Below are positions 9,069 to 17,530 of a DNA stretch of 64,000 nt, piece after piece. The translations under genes and the position numbers were made by a program. Positions within the stretch are counted from its first letter, which is position 1. Every line of letters starts with the position of its first letter. The stretch is from positions 86,796 through 150,795 of the forward strand of contig NZ_FNGV01000015.1 in the NCBI RefSeq assembly GCF_900103215.1, given 5' to 3'. Below the pieces are notes generated by a model. That model searched no databases. It saw nothing but the letters and a program-made list of their open reading frames with translations, and was not told the origin of the DNA. The DNA is from Kriegella aquimaris (GTDB lineage Bacteria; Bacteroidota; Bacteroidia; Flavobacteriales; Flavobacteriaceae).

Positions 9069-9459
9069 AACTATTTACTAAAACTTGGTTCAATTTTAAT
9101 GACTCTGACGTAAAATTTAACCGCCAAGCCTCAACTTTGAAGTGCCCTTTATTTGTATGCTTGAAATAGGCGTGTAACTTTTTAAGATTATTGGTACTAG
9201 GATAGCTTCGACATTTCAGAACTAATTGCCTAAATTTTGCGTTCGTACTGAAAAGTTTGGTTTTTCGTGCTAAAACCTTGTTATCATCTATTTGAAACCA
9301 GACGAAATAGCTATCAGGATGGTAGTCAGAATACATACCGTAGCCACCTAGTTTCCATGGATTTAAATCACCGAACTTTGTGAAACCCATTTGAAAAAGA
9401 GCCCAAATCAATACGATAAGAGGCACCCCATATTTTTTTGTAAATACTGCGATCTTCAA
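9058..9459 (-). CDS. Small single-pass membrane protein of unknown function
   Basis: 133 residues with one N-terminal hydrophobic segment (YGVPLIVLIWALFQMGF) followed by a soluble domain that starts with NPWKLGGYGMY. The rest is basic and shows no motif I can name. It is the first gene of an overlapping pair with the multi-pass membrane protein. The N-terminal anchor suggests a periplasmic domain that partners the larger protein. No function can be given. Confidence 0.65.
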   Translation of the reverse strand: MKIAVFTKKYGVPLIVLIWALFQMGFTKFGDLNPWKLGGYGMYSDYHPDSYFVWFQIDDNKVLARKTKLFSTNAKFRQLVLKCRSYPSTNNLKKLHAYFKHTNKGHFKVEAWRLNFTSESLKLNQVLVNSYEE

Positions 9460-9534
9460 GTGGAAGAATATTTGGATTCATTTTTATTTAAGCACCCTTA
9501 CATCATATTCAAACATCTTGTTTTTATATGAACT

Positions 9535-10497
9535 TCAATTTTTGGTACTAAAGAAAGAATCAACAAACTCATGTTTATTGAAAACCTGAAGATCCTCTAT
9601 ATCCTCACCTACTCCAATGTATCTCACAGGAATCTGAAACTGATCCGAAATTCCGATGACCACACCACCTTTCGCCGTACCGTCAAGCTTGGTAACGGCC
9701 AGTGAGGTGACTTCAGTAGCTTTGGTGAACTGCTTAGCCTGCTCAAAAGCATTTTGACCTGTAGAACCATCAAGCACCAATAACACGTCGTGTGGTGTAT
9801 CAGCGACCACCTTTTGCATCACTCTTTTCACCTTACTTAACTCGTTCATCAAATTGACCTTGTTGTGCAACCGGCCGGCGGTATCGATTATCACCACATC
9901 GGCATTTTGTGTTACTGCAGAGGTTAAGGTATCAAAAGCCACCGAGGCGGGATCACTACCCATTTTTTGTTTTACAATGGGTACACCTACTCGATCGGCC
10001 CAAACCTGCAGTTGGTCAATAGCCGCAGCACGAAAAGTATCGGCGGCACCGAGAACCACTTTTAACCCCTGAGCCTTGAATTGGTATGCCAATTTGCCGA
10101 TAGTGGTAGTTTTGCCAACACCGTTCACACCTACTACCATAATCACATAGGGTTTCTTGTCCCTAGGAATACTGAATTCAGTTGCATCACCAATATTGGT
10201 TTCAGAAAGAAGTCCTGAAATTTCTTCGCGGAGAATATTGTTCAGTTCATCGGTACCCATGTATTTATCACGGGATACCCTTGCTTCAATACGCTCAATA
10301 ATCTTTAGCGTCGTGTCGACCCCCACATCGGAAGAAACCAATACTTCTTCCAAATTATCGAGCACATCATCGTCAACTTTTGATTTGCCTGCAACGGCTT
10401 TTCCTAATTTTGAAAAAAAACTGGTCTTGGTTTTTTCTAAACCCTTGTCCAACGTTTCTTTTTTCTTCGAAGAAAAAATATTCTTGAATAAGCTCAT
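9535..10497 (-). CDS. ftsY: Signal recognition particle receptor FtsY
   Basis: SRP receptor GTPase that docks ribosome-nascent-chain-SRP complexes at the inner membrane. 320 residues: a short charged N-terminal region, the helical N domain, then the G domain with GVNGVGKTTT (residues 123-132), DTFRAAA, DTAGR and TKLDGTAKGG. It lacks the long acidic A domain of E. coli FtsY, as is usual in Bacteroidota. A TATCTTTG -7 box lies at 10520-10527 on the minus strand, between the start and the terminator of the upstream ribosomal-protein operon, so ftsY probably has its own promoter. Confidence 0.97.
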   Translation of the reverse strand: MSLFKNIFSSKKKETLDKGLEKTKTSFFSKLGKAVAGKSKVDDDVLDNLEEVLVSSDVGVDTTLKIIERIEARVSRDKYMGTDELNNILREEISGLLSETNIGDATEFSIPRDKKPYVIMVVGVNGVGKTTTIGKLAYQFKAQGLKVVLGAADTFRAAAIDQLQVWADRVGVPIVKQKMGSDPASVAFDTLTSAVTQNADVVIIDTAGRLHNKVNLMNELSKVKRVMQKVVADTPHDVLLVLDGSTGQNAFEQAKQFTKATEVTSLAVTKLDGTAKGGVVIGISDQFQIPVRYIGVGEDIEDLQVFNKHEFVDSFFSTKN

Positions 10498-10539
10498 AAG
10501 TTCTACTGAAATATTTACCCAAAGATATAAAAATAAAAA

Positions 10540-10564
10540 AGCCGCTTTCCAATGGAAAGCGGCT
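10540..10564 (-). terminator. Intrinsic terminator of the rpmB-rpmG-DUF4295 operon
   Basis: A perfect 11-bp stem (10540-10550 with 10554-10564) closes a 3-nt loop. It is GC-rich and on the minus strand is followed by a T-rich run. It lies 25 bp past the DUF4295 stop and upstream of ftsY. Confidence 0.85.
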
Positions 10565-10588
10565 CAATAAAATTTTCTAACAAGTTTG

Positions 10589-10741
10589 TTATTTCTTAGA
10601 TAACCACTCGTTCACGACTTCAGGCGTCATAACAGATTCTTGAAAAGTGTAAGCCCCTGTTTTAGGTGATTTTACCATTTTAATGGCCTTTGTCAATCTT
10701 TTTGAGCTTGTCTGTAAACTCGCTACGGTCTTTTTTGCCAT
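10589..10741 (-). CDS. DUF4295 small protein (50 aa)
   Basis: A 50-residue basic protein starting MAKKTVASLQTSSKRLTKAI and ending VVNEWLSKK. It matches the DUF4295 family, found almost only in Bacteroidota directly after rpmB and rpmG. Because it is conserved in a ribosomal-protein operon and is small and basic, a ribosome-associated role is suspected, but none is established from this sequence. It lies 40 bp downstream of rpmG, with a hairpin in the gap, and is followed by the operon terminator. Confidence 0.92.
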   Translation of the reverse strand: MAKKTVASLQTSSKRLTKAIKMVKSPKTGAYTFQESVMTPEVVNEWLSKK

Positions 10742-10761
10742 GACTAATTAAATTTTATGTC

Positions 10762-10781
10762 ATTTTCGCGAAAGCGAAAAT
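10762..10781. other. Hairpin with GAAA loop between rpmG and DUF4295
   Basis: An 8-bp perfect stem (10762-10769 with 10774-10781) around GAAA on the plus strand (TTTC on the minus transcript). It abuts the rpmG stop codon. No T-run follows, so it is more likely an RNA-processing or stability element than a terminator. Confidence 0.45.
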
Positions 10782-10964
10782 CTATTTGATTTCTTTATGA
10801 ACTGTCATTCTCCTTAAGATGGGATTGTATTTTTTAATCTCAATCCGTTCTGGAGTATTCTTCTTATTCTTTGTGGTAATATACCTTGAAGTTCCCGGTT
10901 GCCCCGATTCTTTATGTTCGGTGCATTCTAAAATTACCTGAACTCTATTGCCTTTCTTTGCCAT
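10782..10964 (-). CDS. rpmG: 50S ribosomal protein L33
   Basis: A 60-residue L33 of the large ribosomal subunit, with the typical start [18 protein letters not shown], the [18 protein letters not shown] core and the ending VHKEIK. It has a single Cys and lacks both CxxC pairs, so it is the zinc-independent (C-minus) form. It is the second gene of rpmB-rpmG-DUF4295, 20 bp after rpmB. Confidence 0.97.
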   Translation of the reverse strand: MAKKGNRVQVILECTEHKESGQPGTSRYITTKNKKNTPERIEIKKYNPILRRMTVHKEIK

Positions 10965-10984
10965 TGCTAACTAAATTTTAAGGA

Positions 10985-11221
10985 TTATTTTAAAAACCCT
11001 TGCGCTTTTGCTTCTTTCAGCACAGCTGAAATTCCCTTTTTGTTGATTGTTTTCAACGCTCTAGTAGAAATCTTAAGGGTAACCCATCGATCTTCTTCCG
11101 GAATGTAAAAACGTTTTTTAGAAAGATTTACATTAAATCTTCTTCTAGTCTTATTGATTGAGAAAGAAACATTGTTTCCGAACATAGCTCTCTTTCCAGT
11201 AATTTCACACACTTTTGACAT
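10985..11221 (-). CDS. rpmB: 50S ribosomal protein L28
   Basis: A 78-residue L28 of the large ribosomal subunit. It starts MSKVCEITGKRAMFGNNVS and contains the NKTRRRFNVNLSKKRF core. It is the first gene of a three-gene operon with rpmG and DUF4295. A good Bacteroidota-type promoter lies 30-61 bp upstream. Confidence 0.97.
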   Translation of the reverse strand: MSKVCEITGKRAMFGNNVSFSINKTRRRFNVNLSKKRFYIPEEDRWVTLKISTRALKTINKKGISAVLKEAKAQGFLK

Positions 11222-11250
11222 CGCGTTGTCTTTTTCTTTTAAACAGGCTG

Positions 11251-11282
11251 CAAATTTATATCATTTTTACGGGACGGACAAA
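11251..11282 (-). promoter_or_regulatory. Bacteroidota sigma-A-type promoter of rpmB operon
   Basis: On the minus strand TTTG (11279-11282) is followed by a 20-bp spacer and TAAATTTG (11251-11258), a perfect match to the TAnnTTTG -7 consensus. Transcription would begin about 25 bp before the rpmB start. Confidence 0.65.
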
Positions 11283-11289
11283 AATTACT

Positions 11290-12537
11290 TCAGATTTTTG
11301 TAATTTCTTTTTGAAGTAATTCCAAGGCCTTGTTTACAGCCTTCTGAATGATCTTCTCCCGATGGTTGCCCATATTGAATTCTTCGGCAAATACGCCGTT
11401 CGGAGATGCAATCGCGATGAAAACCGTACCTATTTCAGCATCTGAGTCTCCTTTTGTCGGCCCTGCGTTTCCCGTTGTAGCAATGGCGAAATCTGATTTC
11501 AAAAGGCGCTTTACATTTTCTGCCATGGCTTTTGCCACTTCCGCACTCACCACGGAGTGCTTTTCTATCAGACTTTCGGGAACGCGAAGCACTTCGATCT
11601 TTGTTTGGGTAGCGTAGCTTACCACACTCCCCTTAAAATAAGCTGAAGCTCCTGCAATTGCCGTAAGTTGTTCAGCAATCTTTCCACCGGTACAACTTTC
11701 TGCCGTCGCCAAAGTCATTTTTTTCGAAGTTAGTAACTTGGCAACAACCTCCTCGAGTGTTTCCTCATTCTCTATTCCAAAGATAAACTCTCCGATCAAG
11801 GGATATAATTTTTTGATTTCCTCTTCGACCCTAGCCACAATTTTGTCACGATCCACACCTTTTGCGGTTAACCGAAGACGTACTTTTCCCAAATTAGGCA
11901 AATAGGCCAGTTTTATATACAACGGCAATTCATTTTCCCAAATCGCTATACGTTCGGCCAGGGAACTCTCCCCAATTCCGTAAGTAAGTAAGGTTCTATG
12001 GATGATAAACGGTCTTTCGAACCGCGCTACTATTCGAGGAATAACTTCATTAGTTATTAAATTCTTCATCTCAAAGGGAACACCGGGAAGCGATACGTAA
12101 ACCACACCATCACGCTCTATCCACATACCCGGTGCAGTACCAAAGGGGTTGTGAATTACCGATGCTTTGGAAAGCACCAACGCTTGTTGCCGATTCATAT
12201 CGGAAATAGGCGTCCCGATATATTTGGCAAATAAGGTCTCTACATGTGCCAACACAATTAAGTCTTCTACAAGTATATCATCGAAGAACGAACACAGGGT
12301 ATGTTTGGTAATGTCATCTTTGGTCGGCCCCAGCCCACCAGTAATAATGACCACCTTCACCCGTTTTTGGGCATCATGAAGCGCTTCAAGAATATGTTCG
12401 CGGTTATCTTGAACTGAGGTCATTTGATACACGGAAACCCCAATCTTGTTTAATTCCTTGGCAATATAAGATGAATTTGTATCAATGATTTGGCCGATGA
12501 GAATCTCATCACCAATAGTAATAATCTCAGCAAGCAT
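11290..12537 (-). CDS. cinA: CinA family protein
   Basis: A 415-residue two-domain protein. The N-terminal MoaB/MogA-like domain has [17 protein letters not shown] and [11 protein letters not shown], and in this family acts as an ADP-ribose/nucleotide pyrophosphatase. The C-terminal PncC-type domain has [15 protein letters not shown] and TGNAGPT, and in this family deamidates nicotinamide mononucleotide. The protein belongs to pyridine-nucleotide recycling. Its start codon overlaps the stop of the upstream Hpt gene as TAATG, indicating translational coupling. A competence role is historical and not suggested here. Confidence 0.93.
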   Translation of the reverse strand: MLAEIITIGDEILIGQIIDTNSSYIAKELNKIGVSVYQMTSVQDNREHILEALHDAQKRVKVVIITGGLGPTKDDITKHTLCSFFDDILVEDLIVLAHVETLFAKYIGTPISDMNRQQALVLSKASVIHNPFGTAPGMWIERDGVVYVSLPGVPFEMKNLITNEVIPRIVARFERPFIIHRTLLTYGIGESSLAERIAIWENELPLYIKLAYLPNLGKVRLRLTAKGVDRDKIVARVEEEIKKLYPLIGEFIFGIENEETLEEVVAKLLTSKKMTLATAESCTGGKIAEQLTAIAGASAYFKGSVVSYATQTKIEVLRVPESLIEKHSVVSAEVAKAMAENVKRLLKSDFAIATTGNAGPTKGDSDAEIGTVFIAIASPNGVFAEEFNMGNHREKIIQKAVNKALELLQKEITKI

Positions 12538-12875
12538 TATAAATCGAAGTCTTTCTTTAGCTCAGATACCACTTGATTGATATCTTTTTTAAGAATTGGA
12601 AATACAGACTCAATCTCTGAGACATTGGCAGAATTCTTCCCTAAAGTTTCAATTTCAAGGGCAATGGCCCGCGTCTGTTCCATACCCAACAAATCAACAT
12701 TGGGCTTTATTTTATGGGCCAACTGGTAGACCTGTTCGAGGTTTTTATTTTCTAGGGCAACTTCTAAAGCTTCTAGGTCTGTGGGAACCTCTTCTAAAAA
12801 CACCGAAATGACCGAAGTAATGAAATCTTCATCCCCCTCCGCCATCTCATTTATCTTATCAAGATTATATATCAT
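12537..12875 (-). CDS. Stand-alone Hpt (histidine phosphotransfer) protein
   Basis: A 112-residue four-helix Hpt domain. The phospho-accepting residue is probably His54 in [14 protein letters not shown], in the place of the usual AHxLKG. Such proteins pass phosphoryl groups between a hybrid histidine kinase and a response regulator. No kinase or regulator gene is adjacent, so its partners are elsewhere. It is coupled on both sides: its ATG overlaps the stop of the FAH-family gene and its stop overlaps the cinA ATG (TAATG in each case). Confidence 0.85.
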   Translation of the reverse strand: MIYNLDKINEMAEGDEDFITSVISVFLEEVPTDLEALEVALENKNLEQVYQLAHKIKPNVDLLGMEQTRAIALEIETLGKNSANVSEIESVFPILKKDINQVVSELKKDFDL

Positions 12876-13486
12876 TACTTTATTTTTAAGGAAAAAAGTT
12901 CTTTTCCTTCTAATACCCCCGAAAGATAGTCATTTACACTAATTTTACCAACACCCGCAGGAGTTCCTGTAAAAATAATATCACCTTTCTTGAGCATAAA
13001 ATACCGTGACACGTAGGAAATCAGCTCATCCATCTTCCAAAGCATCAGGCCCGTATTTCCCTTTTGAACCTCTATTCCATTTTTGAACAACGAAAAATCA
13101 AGGTCATTGAGATCTTTAAAATCAGATTTAGGCAACCATTTTCCGATTACCGCAGCGCCATCAAAACCCTTAGCCTTTTCCCAGGGTAGTCCTTTTTCCT
13201 TCAATTTAGACTGTAGGTCACGTGCGGTGAAATCGATACCCAAACCAACTTCATCATAGTATTTATGGGCAAAACGTTCTTCTATATGTTTTCCCACTTT
13301 TTTTATTTTCAACAATACCTCTACCTCGTAATGCACATCATTTGAAAATTCGGGAATGTAAAAATCTTGCTCTTTTGGAAGCACTGCCGAATCAGGTTTA
13401 ATAAAAACTACCGGATCGCTCGGCCGCTCATTGGCCAATTCTTTAATATGGTCCGTATAATTGCGCCCAATGCAAATTATTTTCAT
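12875..13486 (-). CDS. Fumarylacetoacetate hydrolase (FAH) family protein
   Basis: A FAHD1-like protein of 203 residues. The start at 13486 gives MKIICIGRNYTDH; an ORF extension to 13543 adds a poorly matching leader and is rejected. Family motifs include FIKPDSA, VHYEVEVL (metal-binding Glu residues), GIDFTARDLQ, KGFDGAAVIG and IFTGTPAGVG. Members hydrolyse or decarboxylate acylpyruvates or oxaloacetate using Mg2+. The exact substrate is not clear. It is the first gene of a translationally coupled trio with hpt and cinA. Confidence 0.9.
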   Translation of the reverse strand: MKIICIGRNYTDHIKELANERPSDPVVFIKPDSAVLPKEQDFYIPEFSNDVHYEVEVLLKIKKVGKHIEERFAHKYYDEVGLGIDFTARDLQSKLKEKGLPWEKAKGFDGAAVIGKWLPKSDFKDLNDLDFSLFKNGIEVQKGNTGLMLWKMDELISYVSRYFMLKKGDIIFTGTPAGVGKISVNDYLSGVLEGKELFSLKIK

Positions 13487-13590
13487 AAAAGATTTTTTTG
13501 GTTTTGAATTCCGAAAAAATTCTACAACCATTCGTAACGGCAAAATTAGTCTTTAGTTTAGAATTTTTCGACCAATCAAAGTGAAATCAC

Positions 13591-15015
13591 CTATTCTGTC
13601 TTTTTCAATGAATACAAGTACAACTGGCTTGGTTCAGGCCATGGTTTAGATCTAGGTCGATCAAAGTTACGATTCAAGGTTTCCCATTTTAACATATACC
13701 TCACTTCCCTTTCGTTATCATCGCCAATATCACTGGTGGTCTGCACCTGCAAGCCGGGAAAACTGCCTTCAATTTTCAAATCTGAACCAAAAGGTTGTGG
13801 TTTTAGCACTTTACCGATACGCTCAAAATCATCGTTCAGTAAAATCGTACCGTTCCCATATTTTATATGCCAGTAATCGATTTGGTAGTTTCCATCATCA
13901 CGTTTGGTAAAATCTTTTATACGAACCTCAGTATTGATACTGCCGTTTCCTGAAAAATACCAGCGATAATCCCAATCGGTTACCTGAGTATACATCCATT
14001 TGTGAGCGTTCAATCGTGCCGTATAAAACTGAAGATTACCCTCCGCATCATACTTATGATAGGCAAATACAGGCCTATTTTTATCATCTAAACAAAGTTT
14101 TGCCGCTAAATTAATTATACCTCCCTTTACCGGAATGGGATCGACAATCAATTGTTTTTGATCTAAAGTAGCCGGCAATTCAATTTTTTCACCAAAAGCA
14201 TTGAACCAATTTTTTAAATCGGGACTCTTCATATAAGAAAGGTCATGATTGGTCGAACAATCGGGAGTGTCGCGCCACACCCAATAAACATGATACCACC
14301 CGTCTTTCATAATCGTAGGTTGCGTTTGATAGGCGTTCATCAATCCCTGCCCATCGGTCAAAGGAACGTCGAGCATTCTAGACCAATCTTTGTTTTCACA
14401 GGAATAAATATTATAAATCTCATTTCCGTTGCCACTTCCACCATCGCGATAGTGAAAAAGTAATTCGCCCTCTTTCGTATTCATAAAATGGGGATAAGTG
14501 CATCGCTTTTCGTTACTACCCACCAATGTCATTTGTTGAACCAGTGTGGAGATATCATTCGGTTTTGTGCTTTTGAAATACGTAATCGGATTGACATGCA
14601 TGTTGCCGGAAAGGTGAATGTAGCCTTCTTTGTCGATTCCCAATGTGACCGAATTGTGACTATCCCAACCTAAAACGGTGCTAGTACCACCTTTAGTTTT
14701 ACGAGAAGTTGCGGGTAACACGTGCAACTGGAATTTATCATCATCAAGATTGCGCTGGCCAACCACCATATTACGATTGGCATTGTAGTAGGCAATATAT
14801 TGTCTATTATCATGAGTATATAAACAGAAACCGACAGGGTGACCCGCCCACACGCTATCGATAGCAATAATCTGGTGTACGGACTCCGTATTCTTGGTTT
14901 CATCGATAACAATCTCTTGCCCCAAAATTTTTAAAGGAGATACAAAGAGCGAGGCAAATACAATTAAAAGAAGGTACGTTTGTGGTTTCAAAAGGATGTA
15001 TTTAAGATTAATCAT
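13591..15015 (-). CDS. Secreted BNR_4-type beta-propeller protein, possible ulvan lyase-like
   Basis: A 474-residue protein with a signal peptide (hydrophobic segment to about residue 32) and a BNR_4-type propeller: VWAGHPVGFCL, LGWDSHN, GYIHLSGNMHVNP, TYPHFM and LLFHYRDGGSGNG. The family contains ulvan lyases of PL24/PL25. From memory, those enzymes use a His-His pair about 20 residues apart and a Tyr-Arg pair 16 apart; here H120/H140 and Y174/R190 show that spacing. Many BNR_4 proteins are uncharacterised, so a polysaccharide-lyase role is a hypothesis. It lies alone among housekeeping genes, not in a polysaccharide utilisation locus. Confidence 0.75.
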   Translation of the reverse strand: MINLKYILLKPQTYLLLIVFASLFVSPLKILGQEIVIDETKNTESVHQIIAIDSVWAGHPVGFCLYTHDNRQYIAYYNANRNMVVGQRNLDDDKFQLHVLPATSRKTKGGTSTVLGWDSHNSVTLGIDKEGYIHLSGNMHVNPITYFKSTKPNDISTLVQQMTLVGSNEKRCTYPHFMNTKEGELLFHYRDGGSGNGNEIYNIYSCENKDWSRMLDVPLTDGQGLMNAYQTQPTIMKDGWYHVYWVWRDTPDCSTNHDLSYMKSPDLKNWFNAFGEKIELPATLDQKQLIVDPIPVKGGIINLAAKLCLDDKNRPVFAYHKYDAEGNLQFYTARLNAHKWMYTQVTDWDYRWYFSGNGSINTEVRIKDFTKRDDGNYQIDYWHIKYGNGTILLNDDFERIGKVLKPQPFGSDLKIEGSFPGLQVQTTSDIGDDNEREVRYMLKWETLNRNFDRPRSKPWPEPSQLYLYSLKKTE

Positions 15016-15225
15016 GGCTCACGGCAATAGCCTCATGGACACACCCTTAAAAGTCATATAAAAATATCAAGAACACAAGCATCTCAATTCAAAAGTTTAT
15101 GATGCTTGACAAAGCACTCCTTTTTAATGAAGAATGAGGAAGTAATTGAATGGAAGAATCTTACCCTATAGGTTCGTTCCACCGACCTACTCATTTAAAA
15201 GCAGCAAAGGCAAGGCACCCTTTCT

Positions 15226-16002
15226 TTAATTCAACTTATTATTTAGTCTGCTAAGTTTTATCTGCGTTAACACTTTTTTGGTGTACAGCGGAAAGTCGGC
15301 ATTGAGAATCCACCCAAAATACCCAGGTTCGTTATCCAATACATCGAGTACTTTTTTACCCTTATGTTTTCCGAAGGCAAATATTTCTTCGTCATCTTCA
15401 TCATAACCCAAAAACCCAGCGAAATCGGCAAAGCGTCGGTGCGTAGAAAATTCAGCTAATTTTTTCACGTTGTTTTCAAGTTCAGGATAGCGATCGAGCT
15501 GCGAAAGCAAGACTTCGTATGTCGCTTTCGTATCTGCCGCTGCACTATGGGCATCGGTCAAATCTTTATCGCAATAAAACTTATAAGCTGCTCCCAAAGT
15601 ACGTTTCTCCATTTTGTGAAAAATGGTCTGAACATCGACCGCAACCGTATTCTTCATATCAAAATCAATATTCGCCCGTAACATTTCTTCAGCTAGAAGG
15701 GGAATATCGAAGCGATCGGAATTGAAACCTCCCAAATCACTATCTTTAATCATGGCATGAACTTCTTTGGCAAGCTCTGAAAAAGTAGGTTCATTGGCTA
15801 CTTGCTCATTGGATATTCCGTGCACGGCCACCACATCATCAGGAATCGGCATTTCAGGGTTCACCAACCACGTCTTACTTTCCTTATTACCATTTGGGAA
15901 AATTTTCAGAATCGAAATCTCGACAATTCTGTCTTTGGCGACATTGGTTCCTGTCGTTTCCAAATCAAAAAAACAAATGGGTCTTGTGAGTTTTAATTCC
16001 AT
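15226..16002 (-). CDS. DEDDh 3'-5' exonuclease (DnaQ-like) with ExoX-like C-terminus
   Basis: A 258-residue protein. The exonuclease domain (residues about 9-170) carries D13 and E15 in FFDLETTG, D99 in SDRFDIPLL, and H152 and D157 in AHSAAADT, the complete DEDDh set. The C-terminus has FGKHKGKKVLDVLDNEPGYFGWIL, typical of the small domain found after bacterial ExoX-like exonucleases. It is probably involved in DNA repair or proofreading rather than being the main epsilon subunit. A TATATTTG -7 box lies at 16022-16029. Confidence 0.92.
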   Translation of the reverse strand: MELKLTRPICFFDLETTGTNVAKDRIVEISILKIFPNGNKESKTWLVNPEMPIPDDVVAVHGISNEQVANEPTFSELAKEVHAMIKDSDLGGFNSDRFDIPLLAEEMLRANIDFDMKNTVAVDVQTIFHKMEKRTLGAAYKFYCDKDLTDAHSAAADTKATYEVLLSQLDRYPELENNVKKLAEFSTHRRFADFAGFLGYDEDDEEIFAFGKHKGKKVLDVLDNEPGYFGWILNADFPLYTKKVLTQIKLSRLNNKLN

Positions 16003-16062
16003 GATTTTGGGCTTGTTTTTACAAATATAGGCCTAAATAAAATATCCCTTGACACCCTTTGT

Positions 16063-17316
16063 CTACAATCTGGTATTGATAATATTATTGAACGCAGAAC
16101 CGAATGTATAGCTCAAACCTACACTTAGACCGGTTACAAAACTTGTAGCAATTTGCTTCTGTTGTAACAACACATCTTCTAGAGACGCATCACCTGCCGG
16201 CAGGTTTATTTGATCTTGGATCAATTTCATATTACCGGAAAACCGAACGGCTAATCCTTTGAGCACCCGAAGTGAAACTGAGCAGTCGAACTGTACCCTA
16301 TTCTTTGAAAAATCACTTAAAAAAGTAGATGCTATCAATCGCGAATACATATTGCCCCATGGTTGCCGAAACCGTGCCTGAACATCCAATGAATGGCTAA
16401 ACAAGGTTTCGGTGTCTTCACCGAATATAGTGGTCTCAATGTAATCATTATGAACAAGCCCGATTTTATAGGCCAATGTAATCTCACGTCGCAAAACCTC
16501 ACGATATGGGAAAATATTATATTCCAGGGCCGGCGTCATTCGAAGTGCCAAATCAAGATTGGTATACGTATCATATCGTGCACTTCCAAAAATACCTACC
16601 GACCAATGATCCGTAAGGCTCCGAACAATACTTCCGTTACCAAAATATCGTTTTCGTTTGCTTATAAATTCTTCATCATCCTGTACAAACTTACTGTTCG
16701 CCTGACTGATTTCAATATCTGCCCTGATACGCCACTTTTCAGTTACTCGGTCACTTACAAAACCCGCTTCGTATCGAAATGAGTTTCTGCTCGACTCTTT
16801 ATTCATTCGTGCCTCGCCCCGCACCTCGAACAACCAGTTGTTCCAAGGATCTTCAAAATCAATATCTTGGCGTTTTGCGAGACCTTCATCTGTAATTCTA
16901 TAGACAACTTTGTCGGCCAAATCCGATGCCGCCACGTATTTCAACAATCCTGATTTTATGGTCTTCACCAATCCCTTACGGATATCATCAGCGGTCATGT
17001 TCGAGTTGGTATCGTACGACTGCTCATTAACAATATCTGCAAAACTATCTGTACCGATGTAATCCAATTTATAGGTTCGCCCTCCGCTACCATTAGCAAT
17101 ATCGTATATAAACAGCTTTACATTCGCTAGGGCCTGATCCCGAACATGGGAGGCAAAATTTATTTCCTGACGGATATAGCTCCGTTCACAATTACAATCT
17201 ACAAAAAGCTTTATAGATTCTTTTTGTTCAACATCTTCTTGAGAGAAACCAATACTAACGAATAAAAAAAAGATATAAAGAAGAAATGACCTTGTGGTTT
17301 CAAGGATGTTTTTCAT
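16063..17316 (-). CDS. Putative outer-membrane beta-barrel protein
   Basis: 417 residues from the ATG at 17316, chosen because it starts with a signal peptide (MKNILETTRSFLLYIFFLFVSIGFSQ). An N-terminal domain of about 150 residues begins DCNCERSYIRQEINF. The rest shows alternating polar and hydrophobic strands of the barrel type (YEAGFVSDRV, WRIRADIEIS, WSVGIFGSARYDTYT). It ends with a strand-like segment, GLSYTFGSAFNNIINTRL. I do not recognise the family. An outer-membrane position is inferred from the strand pattern. Confidence 0.75.
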   Translation of the reverse strand: MKNILETTRSFLLYIFFLFVSIGFSQEDVEQKESIKLFVDCNCERSYIRQEINFASHVRDQALANVKLFIYDIANGSGGRTYKLDYIGTDSFADIVNEQSYDTNSNMTADDIRKGLVKTIKSGLLKYVAASDLADKVVYRITDEGLAKRQDIDFEDPWNNWLFEVRGEARMNKESSRNSFRYEAGFVSDRVTEKWRIRADIEISQANSKFVQDDEEFISKRKRYFGNGSIVRSLTDHWSVGIFGSARYDTYTNLDLALRMTPALEYNIFPYREVLRREITLAYKIGLVHNDYIETTIFGEDTETLFSHSLDVQARFRQPWGNMYSRLIASTFLSDFSKNRVQFDCSVSLRVLKGLAVRFSGNMKLIQDQINLPAGDASLEDVLLQQKQIATSFVTGLSVGLSYTFGSAFNNIINTRL

Positions 17317-17530
17317 TAAGAATAGTGTTTGGTGATTGGCATTTGAATTACGAAGATCCAAATATAGGGGTTGAACTAAGGAAAAACTATTCTTTTGCGA
17401 AAATATAGATCATAAAATACGGATTATTAGCGCGCTATCGGAAAAGTCACCAACCCTTCAAAGAAAAATCATCAACCCATTACTACAAAATATGAGATTG
17501 TTAAACTTGGAGTTAAAAAAGTTTAATCGG

